Shown: piece by piece, positions 18,530 to 25,145 of the stretch
Position numbering within the stretch: the stretch's first letter is position 1
Layout of the letters: the number at the start of each line of letters is the position of its first letter
Source of the DNA: Gemmatimonadota bacterium
GTDB taxonomy: Bacteria; Gemmatimonadota; Gemmatimonadetes; Longimicrobiales; Gaopeijiaceae
NCBI GenBank assembly: GCA_022822325.1
Contig: JAJEBW010000030.1
Span: 1 to 43,578, forward strand
DNA length: 43,578 nucleotides
Reading direction: 5' to 3'
Translations under genes and position numbers: made by a program
The notes under the pieces: model-generated
Told to the model about the DNA's origin: nothing
Seen by the model: the letters and a program-made list of their open reading frames with translations, nothing else
Database searches by the model: none

Positions 18530-18736
18530 TGGACGGCTCCTCGGGCGGGGATGACGGGTGCGATGGAGGACAATGCGAACGGCCCGGCGACCTCGGCGGG
18601 TCGGCCGGACCGTGTTTGCAAGGTCGGGATTGCGAGGCCCCGCGGTCGGGGCATGCACGGAAGAATGTCCCGTTCGCCGGGCTGGCCAGGGGGGGAAGCC
18701 GTCTCCCGGCCGGTCAGCGCGCTCCGCGACGGTCGG

Positions 18737-19690
18737 TCAGCGCTTCGTCTTGTGCATCGTGACGATCGAGGTGTTCCCCTCCGTGTTCTCCCACAGCATC
18801 ACGAAGAGCTCGCGGTGGCCGCCCACGGCGCGCAACGTTCCCCGCTTGCGCCGTCCATTCCACTTGGTGATCAATCGCGTGGAGCCGTAGCCGTCCTTGG
18901 CCGCGTCCAGATTCTCCTCGTACCAGTTGTAGACGCTCGCCGTCTCCGTGCGGCTCGTGTGGAGAACGCCGCCGAACTCGATCCCATCCCTCTCGCCGGA
19001 GAAGAGCCGCTTGTGCAACCTTGCCCGGGGGTAGGTCGGGACCCAGCGCGGAAGCTCGGCCGCCTCGTCGCCGAGATCGACACGGACGTCGGCCCCCAGC
19101 ATGTCGGCGACGTCGGCCCCCAGGACACCGGCGACATCCGCCGCACCGCCGAAGATGCGCAGCGAGCCGCCGCCTTCGTTGCCGGTCACCACCAGGCCGG
19201 TCGGGCAGTTGGCACAACTGATCTGCAGCCGACCACTCGATCCTTCACTGCCGATGTTCCCCTCAATGACGATCCCCTTCTCGGCCGCCTCCTCGACGAG
19301 CCGTTCCAGCTCCGCGCCCAGGCCATCCATGTTGGAGAGATCGAAGTAGAGCCCCTCCCCCGCGAGATTGAGCCCGGTCAGCTCCAGATCGCTCTCGCCG
19401 ATCTGCGCCTCGTCCCCGAAGAGCGCCTGGGCCGCATTGGACACCGCCTCGGCCGTGACCGCGTCCGAAGCGAAGAAGTCGGAGTCGATGTCGTCCTGCC
19501 ACTCGATCGCGGCCTGCTCGAACTCCGCGGTCATCACCTGTTCGAACTGCCGCTTCAGGAACAACGCCGCGACGACGACGAAGGTGACGAAGGCGACGGC
19601 CACCAGACCGCCCACGACGAGGAGGGTCTTGGCGACGGGGGGAATCTTCTTCCGTTCGTTGCGCGTGGCTTCGGTGTACGGATCGGACAT
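18737..19690 (-). CDS. Single-span membrane protein of unknown function
   Basis: A 317-residue protein. ATG 19690 is preceded by AGGGAGAA, a good ribosome binding site. A cytoplasmic MSDPYTEATRNERKK is followed by one membrane span (residues about 20-44, LLVVGGLVAVAFVTFVVVAAL). Then comes a long acidic exported region with a CxxC-like pair (ISCANCPTG), and a C-terminal domain beginning RWVPTYPRARL and containing VYNWYEENLDAAKDGY. Proteins with a W-x-P-x-YP-x-A segment followed by a F/WYE...L helix are seen in several phyla as exported hypothetical proteins; I do not know the function. The cysteine pair could be a disulfide. An 18-bp tandem repeat lies just upstream. Confidence 0.65.
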   Translation of the reverse strand: MSDPYTEATRNERKKIPPVAKTLLVVGGLVAVAFVTFVVVAALFLKRQFEQVMTAEFEQAAIEWQDDIDSDFFASDAVTAEAVSNAAQALFGDEAQIGESDLELTGLNLAGEGLYFDLSNMDGLGAELERLVEEAAEKGIVIEGNIGSEGSSGRLQISCANCPTGLVVTGNEGGGSLRIFGGAADVAGVLGADVADMLGADVRVDLGDEAAELPRWVPTYPRARLHKRLFSGERDGIEFGGVLHTSRTETASVYNWYEENLDAAKDGYGSTRLITKWNGRRKRGTLRAVGGHRELFVMLWENTEGNTSIVTMHKTKR

Positions 19691-19718
19691 CGTTCGGTTC
19701 TCCCTGTCGGAATCGGAA

Positions 19719-19808
19719 CTGTGGGAATGGACGAATCTGCCGGTGTGGATCGGTCTGCCGGCGTGGATGAACCCGTTGGCGTGGTTGAACCCGTTCGGCG
19801 TGGACCGG
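19719..19808. repeat. 18-bp tandem repeat, about five units
   Basis: Units begin at 19719, 19737, 19755, 19773 and 19791. The four right-hand units share the core GGCGTGGA/T (CTGCCGGTGTGGATCGGT, CTGCCGGCGTGGATGAAC, CCGTTGGCGTGGTTGAAC, CCGTTCGGCGTGGACCGG). The array lies about 30-120 bp upstream of the start codon at 19690, in a 514-bp gene-free gap (19691-20204), where it could be a regulatory binding array or slippage product. Between 19809 and 20016 I see nothing recognisable. Confidence 0.7.
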
Positions 19809-20016
19809 TCCGACACGGACAACTTGGCACCGGACGGCGGCAATCCGCAATCCTACGCCCGGTCCGGCGGCGGGTTTCAGCCGGATTCGGATGCCGGATG
19901 AGGTTTCTGGATACACCCCGGGGTCCGATTCGGTTCCCGGGCGGCTTGCGGCGATTGGCGACCGGGGCGTGCTTAAGGATGGCGCGCGCGGCGAGCAAGG
20001 AACGAACGAGAGCGAC

Positions 20017-20190
20017 CGGCCCGACACGGCCTGGTTGACGACCGGGTTCGGCGAGTTGGATCATTTACGGATCGGCCTGGCCCTCGCTTCCCCACTGGCG
20101 AGCGGGTTTTCGGCAAGCTGGATCCCGTACGCACCGGCCCGGCCCTGGCGACCCCGCCGGCGAGCGGGTTTTCGGCGAACTGCGCGAGAA
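20017..20190 (+). repeat. Three diverged 61-bp repeats with hairpin plus T-run
   Basis: Two clear copies and one older one lie directly before the AhpD-like gene. The later two each contain GGCGAGCGGGTTTTCGGC (about 20097-20114 and 20159-20176). The last copy can fold CCCGC/GCGGG around CGGCGA followed by TTTT. The middle copy can pair CTCGC with GCGAG. The earliest copy keeps GACCGGGTTCGGCGAGTTGGAT. A hairpin followed by T's just before a gene could act as a terminator or attenuator, or be a REP-like mobile hairpin. Confidence 0.6.
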
Positions 20191-20204
20191 TAAGGGAGCG
20201 ACGG

Positions 20205-20837
20205 ATGGCGTGGATCAGGGAGATCGGCCCCGACGAGGCCACGGGATCCTTGAAGCGACAGCTCGACGCGGCGGTCCAGCGCTCGGGACGGCTCTGGAAT
20301 ATCGTGCGGGCGATGACCCTCAACGCCCCGGTCCTGAAGTCGGCGATGGGCCACTACGCCGCGATCATGTTCGGTCCCTCGCCGCTGACGCGGGTGCAGC
20401 GCGAACTGCTGGCCACGGTGGTTTCGGCGGAAGTGGGGTGCCGCTACTGAACGCAGGCGCACGCGCATGACCTCCGGGCCGAGGTCGGGAAGGCAGGACC
20501 GGGAGAAGACGAGGCGGACGAATTCGTTCACCAGGTGGTCGCCGACTGGAGGCGGGCCGCGTTGCCGCCGGGGGACCGCGCGCTCTGCAAGTGGGCCGCA
20601 AAGCTGACCGCGCGGGCGAGCGATACGTCTCCGGGCGACCTGGATCGTCTCCGGGAGGCGGGCTTCGACGACCGCGCGATCCACGACGCCGCGCAGGTGG
20701 TCGGGTTCTTCAACTACATCACCCGGATCGCCGACGGGCTGGGCGTGGAACCGGAGGATTTCATTCGGGAGTGGGGATCCGCCGATCGGGAATCGAGAGC
20801 GAAGCGACGGGAAGCGAGGGAAGTGACGAGGAAGTGA
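20205..20837 (+). CDS. AhpD-like (carboxymuconolactone decarboxylase fold) selenoprotein, in-frame TGA read as Sec
   Basis: A 210-residue peroxidase-related protein if the TGA at 20448-20450 is read through. ATG 20205 is preceded by AAGGGAG seven bases upstream. Residues 1-81 match the N-terminus of AhpD/CMD-like proteins and end VVSAEVGCRY. The TGA is residue 82, and the same frame continues TQAHAHDLRAEVG to a stop at 20837, with helices typical of the family (DLDRLREAGFDDRAIHDA, VVGFFNYITRIADGLG). Family members carry E-x-x-C-x-x-C-x-x-x-H; here it reads C79-R-Y-U82-T-Q-A-H86, so TGA sits exactly on the resolving or peroxidatic cysteine. AhpD-type proteins reduce peroxides or disulfides with this pair. 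A SECIS-like hairpin follows the TGA. The alternative is a nonsense mutation or sequencing error, which conserved downstream reading makes less likely. Confidence 0.85.
20451..20486 (+). promoter_or_regulatory. Candidate bacterial SECIS of the AhpD-like gene
   Basis: In the mRNA, GACCUC (20469-20474) pairs perfectly with GAGGUC (20481-20486) around a six-base loop CGGGCC. The loop begins 24 nt after the UGA and has G as its second base. Both fit the general bacterial SECIS model (apical loop 16-37 nt after UGA, G within the first two loop positions). The hairpin lies within the coding sequence, as expected in bacteria. Confidence 0.65.
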
Positions 20838-20970
20838 CGGGAACGGGCCGAATCGCCGGATGCGCCCGCCGCCGCGCCATTGTACCTTGGGCGGGATTCG
20901 AGCGGAAGCCGGGGGAAGGAACCGCCGGAGACCGACCCGCCACACCGACCGCAGGGAGCCCGCGATCCTC

Positions 20971-21195
20971 GTGCACGCCATTGCCGCAACCCTCGTCAAC
21001 CTTCTGGCCATCTACGCCGCCTGCGGGCTGATCTTCGCCGTGCCCTTCGCGCTCCGGGGCGCGGGGGCGCTCGACCCGGCCGCCCGGCGCGGCAGCCGCG
21101 GTTTTCGCCTGGCCATCGTGCCGGGAACGGTGGCGCTCTGGCCCCTCCTGCTGGCGAAATGGCGTCGGGCCGCGCGCGCAAAGGCCGCCCCATGA
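20971..21195 (+). CDS. Small two-span membrane protein upstream of the Rieske gene
   Basis: A 74-residue protein starting at GTG 20971 (GCAGGGAG about 9-16 bases upstream); an in-frame ATG at 20860 would add 37 Arg-rich residues and is less likely. It has two hydrophobic segments (HAIAATLVNLLAIYAACGLIF and FRLAIVPGTVALWPLLLAKW) joined by a short Gly/Asp loop. The second segment ends with a basic tail. The P-G-x-V-x-L-W-P-L-L pattern is found in small proteins next to ferric-reductase-like genes, suggesting an accessory subunit. Function unknown. Its stop overlaps the next ATG by 4 nt. Confidence 0.7.
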   Translation: MHAIAATLVNLLAIYAACGLIFAVPFALRGAGALDPAARRGSRGFRLAIVPGTVALWPLLLAKWRRAARAKAAP

Positions 21196-21437
21196 CCCGC
21201 GGCCACCGCACCGCGCACATCGTGGTCACCTGCGCAGCTGCCGTCGTCATCGCGCTCGTCCTCGCGGCCGGGTGGATCGCGCACCGCTCCCGCCCCGACA
21301 CCGCTCCCGCCGACCTTCCCCCCGCCCCATCCCCCACCCCAACCCTCCCCTCCGCCCGCCTCCCATCCCCCCTCCCCAACCCCATCGCGACCCGGACGAC
21401 TCCACGGCCGGCCGCTCCCCCCGGGACAACCCCATGA
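21192..21437 (+). CDS. Small single-span protein with Pro-rich tail
   Basis: An 81-residue protein with an ATGA overlap at both ends (21192 and 21434). It has one membrane span (residues about 8-27, IVVTCAAAVVIALVLAAGWIA) followed by a basic patch and a Pro/Thr/Ser-rich tail of 45 residues, probably periplasmic. No family recognised. Its tight coupling on both sides argues it is a real part of the Rieske operon rather than a chance frame, but low-complexity sequence lowers confidence. Confidence 0.6.
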   Translation: MTRGHRTAHIVVTCAAAVVIALVLAAGWIAHRSRPDTAPADLPPAPSPTPTLPSARLPSPLPNPIATRTTPRPAAPPGTTP

Positions 21438-22576
21438 GCCTCGCCTATCGCGCGGTGGGCTGGTCGCCCCAGAAGCGGAAGTACGACCTCGTCATGGCCG
21501 CGTGCATGGCCGTCTACCTCGCCGTCTTCGCGGCGGTCACCCTGGCCACCCAGCCGAGCGTCACCATCGAGACGCTCCTCCTCCGCGCCACCGGCAGCCT
21601 CGCCTTCCTCATGCTGGCCTTCATCCTGCTGATCGGCCCCCTGGCCCGGCTCTCGCCCCGCTTCCTTCCCCTCCTCCACAACCGCCGCCACCTCGGCGTC
21701 GCCACCTTCCTGATTGCCCTCGCGCACGGCGCCCTCGCCACCTTCCAGTTCCACGCTCTCGGCGATCTCAATCCGCTTGTCAGCCTCCTGGTCAGCGACG
21801 GCTCCTTCGGCGACCCCCTCGCCCTTCCCTTCCAGCCCCTCGGCGCGGCCGCCCTCGTCATCCTCTTCGTCATGGCCGCCACGAGCCACGATTTCTGGCT
21901 CGCCAACCTCACGCCGCGCATCTGGAAATCCCTTCACATGGCGGTCCATGCGGCCTTCGCGCTCCTGGTCGGACATGTCGCGCTCGGCGCCTTGCAGGGC
22001 GAGGGCAAGCTCTGGCTCTGGCTTCCGCTCGCAGCGCTGGCGGGTCTGGTCGTCCTCCTTCACCTGCTGGCCGGAGCCCGCGAATGGCGGCGCGACCGCA
22101 CCCCCGCGACACCCGGAAAATCCGCCGAGGAATCAACCGACGACGAACCGGACGCCGCGAAGGACCGCGGGGCGAAATCCAGCCTTGGCGACGCCGGTCC
22201 CCCCGGCTATCTGCGCGCGCTGCCCCTGACCGATCTGGCCGATGGCGAGGGCCGGGTCGTCTCGCTGGGCGACGAACGCGCCGCCGTATTCCTCAATGGC
22301 GACGAGGTTTCCTGCGTCTCGAACGTCTGCCGCCACCAAATGGGCCCGATCGGCGAGGGCCGGATCATCGACGGCTGCATCACCTGTCCCTGGCACGGGT
22401 TTCAGTACGATCCGACGACCGGGTGCGCACCCCCGCCCTTCGACGACAAACTGGAGACCTACGATGTGGCGATCCAGGGCGGCTTCGTCTGGGTAAACCC
22501 AAAGGCGAACGAGTTGGGAAGCTCGTCGCGCACCGCCCGGCTTCCGGATCGGCCAGCACCGGCCTCCACCCCATAA
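21434..22576 (+). CDS. Haem-b ferric-reductase-like membrane domain fused to a Rieske [2Fe-2S] domain
   Basis: A 380-residue protein. Residues 1-215 form six or so membrane helices with histidines H86, H98, H168, H172 and H181 in the spacing of ferric-reductase-like/MsrQ-type b-haem proteins (RRHLGVATF...AHG; WKSLHMAVHAAFALLVGH). A charged linker (residues 216-255) leads to a Rieske domain with C299-R-H301 and C318-P-W-H321, the two-Cys two-His cluster ligands, in the usual R-I-x-D-G-C-x-T-C-P-W-H-G-x-x-Y-D context. It presumably moves electrons across or along the inner membrane between an unknown donor and acceptor. ATG 21434 overlaps the preceding stop. The gene is embedded in an operon with small membrane proteins and a Cys-motif protein. 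Confidence 0.88.
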   Translation: MSLAYRAVGWSPQKRKYDLVMAACMAVYLAVFAAVTLATQPSVTIETLLLRATGSLAFLMLAFILLIGPLARLSPRFLPLLHNRRHLGVATFLIALAHGALATFQFHALGDLNPLVSLLVSDGSFGDPLALPFQPLGAAALVILFVMAATSHDFWLANLTPRIWKSLHMAVHAAFALLVGHVALGALQGEGKLWLWLPLAALAGLVVLLHLLAGAREWRRDRTPATPGKSAEESTDDEPDAAKDRGAKSSLGDAGPPGYLRALPLTDLADGEGRVVSLGDERAAVFLNGDEVSCVSNVCRHQMGPIGEGRIIDGCITCPWHGFQYDPTTGCAPPPFDDKLETYDVAIQGGFVWVNPKANELGSSSRTARLPDRPAPASTP

Positions 22577-22622
22577 CCGTTGATCTTGCAAAGAGTTGCC
22601 CTGGAAGGAACCCGCCCGTCCC

Positions 22623-23387
22623 ATGACCGATTTCTACATCGGGTACGCCGATCCCGCCCCGCCTCGCATCCGCCGCACCCAGCGCTTCGTCACGGCGGCC
22701 TCCCTGGTCCTGGCCGTCCTCGCGGCCACCGTCGTCGCGATTGGCCAGCGTCGCCTTCCGGCCGCCACCTTCGAGTTCGGAACCGTGCGCGCCTTCGAGG
22801 GCTTTCTGGTCGCGGATCCCTATCCGTCGCTGATCGTGCGCGGGGAGGCCGGGCCGCGCCGATACCTGCTGGCCGGGCCGGGCAAGTCCGGCGCCGAGGA
22901 CCATGTGCGCGGCTTCGCCGGCCGGACCGTCACCCTCAAGGGCACCCTGGCGATGCGCGAGGGCGAACCGATGGCGCTGATCGAGGTCAGGCCGGGTTCG
23001 GTGGCGGCCGCTGGCGGCGGTGGCGGGAGCCGCGCCGGGGTGGAGACCGATCTCGGCAGCCGCTACCTGGAGGGCGAGATCGTCGGATCGAAGTGCTACC
23101 TGGGCGTGATGAATCCGGGATCCGGGATCGCGCACCGGGCCTGCGCCACGAGCTGCATCCGGAGCGGGATTCCGCCGCTTTTGGCCGTGCGCCGCGCCGA
23201 CGGAAAGCGCGAGGGGCTGATCCTGGCCGGGCCGGAGGGGGAAGCGATCGGGGACCGGCTGGCCGGGCTGGTGGCGCGGCCGGTGGGGGGGCGGGGCCGC
23301 GTGATTCGCCGCGGCGGCGCGATGGTCCTCCAGGTGGACCCGGCGGCGATCGAGAGGCTGGCCCCCGCGACCGAGAGGCGGCAGTGA
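22623..23387 (+). CDS. Membrane-anchored Cys-motif protein of the Rieske operon
   Basis: A 254-residue protein. A short cytoplasmic N-terminus precedes one span (residues about 23-41, VTAASLVLAVLAATVVAIG). The exported part contains two beta-rich halves, and between them the strongly family-like segment GSKCYLGVMNPGSGIAHRAC with C158, H171, C174 and then C178 (ATSCIRSGIPP). Three cysteines and a histidine in this spacing could bind a metal or form a redox disulfide. I have the impression that this motif recurs beside Rieske/ferric-reductase genes, but I cannot name the family or show a function. It starts 47 nt after the Rieske gene and its stop is at or beside the next start. Confidence 0.75.
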   Translation: MTDFYIGYADPAPPRIRRTQRFVTAASLVLAVLAATVVAIGQRRLPAATFEFGTVRAFEGFLVADPYPSLIVRGEAGPRRYLLAGPGKSGAEDHVRGFAGRTVTLKGTLAMREGEPMALIEVRPGSVAAAGGGGGSRAGVETDLGSRYLEGEIVGSKCYLGVMNPGSGIAHRACATSCIRSGIPPLLAVRRADGKREGLILAGPEGEAIGDRLAGLVARPVGGRGRVIRRGGAMVLQVDPAAIERLAPATERRQ

Positions 23388-23434
23388 GGACGGCGGCGCG
23401 GGTGGGGGGGCGGGGCGGGGGGGCGGCCCCGGCA

Positions 23435-24187
23435 ATGCCGCTGGAGGACATCGTCGCAGGTCCCTATCGGCTGACCTTCGCGCGCTCCCGCGACGAGTTG
23501 GAGGCGCTGCAGCGGCTGCGCTTCGAGGTCTTCAATCTGGAGCTCGGCGAGGGTCTCGAGTCATCGTACGAATCGGGACTCGACCGCGACGACCTGGACG
23601 ACCTGATGCACCACATCGTCATCGTGCACAACCGCACCGGCGAGACGGTCGGCACCTACCGGATGCAGACGGCGGCGATGGCGGCCGCCAACCGCGGCTT
23701 CTATTCGGCGCGCGAGTTCAATCTCTCGGGATTCCCCCCGCAGGTGGTCGATCGCGCCGTGGAGGTCGGCCGGGCCTGCATCTCGCGCGATCACCGGAGC
23801 CGCCGGGTTCTGCACCTCCTCTGGAAGGGGCTCGCCCGCTACCTCGGCTGGACCGGCAGTCGCTACATCTTCGGTTGCTGCTCGCTGACCACGCAGGACG
23901 GTCGGGTGGGACGCCAGGTCCACGCCCGCCTGCTCGCCGAGGGCCGCCAGCACCCGCGCGCGCGCGCCCTTCCGCTATCCGGCCTGGAGTGCGACGCGCA
24001 CATTCCCCCCGGCAACGACCCCCTTCCCACGACCCGGATTCCCCCGCTCTTCCAGAGCTACCTGAATCTGGGCGCCTGGATCTGCGGGCCCCCGGCGGTG
24101 GACAGCGAGTTCGGCACGATCGACTTCCTGGTCGTCCTCGACATTCGCGAGCTGGAGCCGCATGTCTACCGAACCTTCTTCGGGTAG
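23435..24187 (+). CDS. OlsB-type N-acyltransferase (GNAT/hemolysin-like)
   Basis: A 250-residue protein from ATG 23435; a GTG at 23384, overlapping the preceding stop, would add 17 low-complexity residues and is a real alternative. The sequence YRLTFARSRDELEALQRLRF, EVGRACISRDHRSRRVLHLL, and YIFGCCSLT is that of the OlsB/putative-hemolysin group, which acylates the alpha-amino group of ornithine with 3-hydroxyacyl-ACP to make lyso-ornithine lipid. The last 40 residues (VDSEFGTIDFLVVLDIREL) are also typical. It is immediately followed by a PlsC/OlsA-type gene, the usual two-step ornithine (or other amino-acid) lipid pair. The actual amino acid head group is not shown by sequence. Confidence 0.8.
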   Translation: MPLEDIVAGPYRLTFARSRDELEALQRLRFEVFNLELGEGLESSYESGLDRDDLDDLMHHIVIVHNRTGETVGTYRMQTAAMAAANRGFYSAREFNLSGFPPQVVDRAVEVGRACISRDHRSRRVLHLLWKGLARYLGWTGSRYIFGCCSLTTQDGRVGRQVHARLLAEGRQHPRARALPLSGLECDAHIPPGNDPLPTTRIPPLFQSYLNLGAWICGPPAVDSEFGTIDFLVVLDIRELEPHVYRTFFG

Positions 24188-25145
24188 CGCAACCGGGTCC
24201 GGCGCAACCATTGAGGAGCGCGCCGAGGAGGAGATTCTCTCGAACTCGGAGCCGTACGCACGCACGGTGCAGGGCGCAACCGTGGAGGAGCGCGCCGGGG
24301 GAGAGATTCAGCCGCCCCCGCTGGTGGGTTGGCGCAGATGGCCCCGGGTGGCGCTGCGGGCGACGCTGGTGACGCTCTGGACGCTGGCGATCACGATCTG
24401 GCTGGTGTCGGTCTGCGGAATCGGCGCTCTCCTGCCCGGCCCGTCCGATCGGCGGCGGGCGCCGCTGAGGCGAAAGGTCGCGCGGGCGTGGGGCCGCGGA
24501 ATGATGTTCGCGCTCCGGATCCGGATCGAATGCGAGGGGACGCCCCCACCACCCGGCGCGCTGCTCGTCGCCAATCACCTCTCCTACCTGGACATTCCGG
24601 CGCTGAATTCGATCGTGCCCGCGGTCTTCGTGGCCAAGGCCGAGGTGAAGGGGTGGCCGGTCTGGGGATTCCTCTCCAATGCGGCCGACACGGTGTTCGT
24701 CAACCGGGCCGCCAAGCGCGATATCCTGCGGGTTCGCTCCGAGATGACCCGCGCCCTCGCCCGGGGCGACATCGTTGCGGTCTTCCCCGAAGCCACGAGC
24801 ACCGCCGGACGCACCATCATCCCCTTCCGCCCCCCCCTCCTCGCCGACGCGGCCGCCACCCGAACGCCCGTCCACTGGGTCACCCTCTCCTACCGAACCC
24901 CGCCCGGCGAACCTTCGGCGCAGAGTCGGCTCTGCTGGTGGGGCGACGTCGGCTTTCTGCCGCACCTTGCCGGGGTGATGGCGCTGAAGCGGGCCTCCTG
25001 CACGGTGCGGTTCGGCGACGCTCCCATCGTGGACGGCGACCGCAAGGCGCTGGCGGCAACGCTGCGCAAGGCCATGCTGCGACGCTTCGTGCCCAGCGGC
25101 TCCGGCCGCGGCGACGCCCCAAGCCAACTCCTCGGCATGATGTGA
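24162..25145 (+). CDS. PlsC/OlsA-type acyltransferase
   Basis: A 327-residue membrane-associated acyltransferase. It overlaps the OlsB-like gene by 26 nt if ATG 24162 is the start. An N-terminal span (residues about 66-90) precedes the catalytic N-H139-LSYL-D144 motif (HX4D) and the FPEATST block, which replaces the usual FPEGT. The C-terminal part fits the lysophosphatidate acyltransferase fold. Following an OlsB-type gene, it probably adds the ester-linked second fatty acid of an ornithine-type lipid (OlsA), rather than phosphatidic acid; this rests on context. Residues 15-50 contain an in-frame 24-residue duplication (GATIEERAEEEI / GATVEERAGGEI). Its stop overlaps the GTG of the fusion gene by 4 nt. 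Confidence 0.83.
   Translation: MSTEPSSGSATGSGATIEERAEEEILSNSEPYARTVQGATVEERAGGEIQPPPLVGWRRWPRVALRATLVTLWTLAITIWLVSVCGIGALLPGPSDRRRAPLRRKVARAWGRGMMFALRIRIECEGTPPPPGALLVANHLSYLDIPALNSIVPAVFVAKAEVKGWPVWGFLSNAADTVFVNRAAKRDILRVRSEMTRALARGDIVAVFPEATSTAGRTIIPFRPPLLADAAATRTPVHWVTLSYRTPPGEPSAQSRLCWWGDVGFLPHLAGVMALKRASCTVRFGDAPIVDGDRKALAATLRKAMLRRFVPSGSGRGDAPSQLLGMM
24201..24309 (+). repeat. 72-bp in-frame direct repeat within the OlsA-like gene
   Basis: GGCGCAACC...GAGGAGCGCGCC starting at 24201 recurs at 24273, 72 bp later, over about 37 bp with few mismatches. It duplicates 24 residues in the N-terminal extension, before the first membrane span, outside the catalytic fold. Confidence 0.7.
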
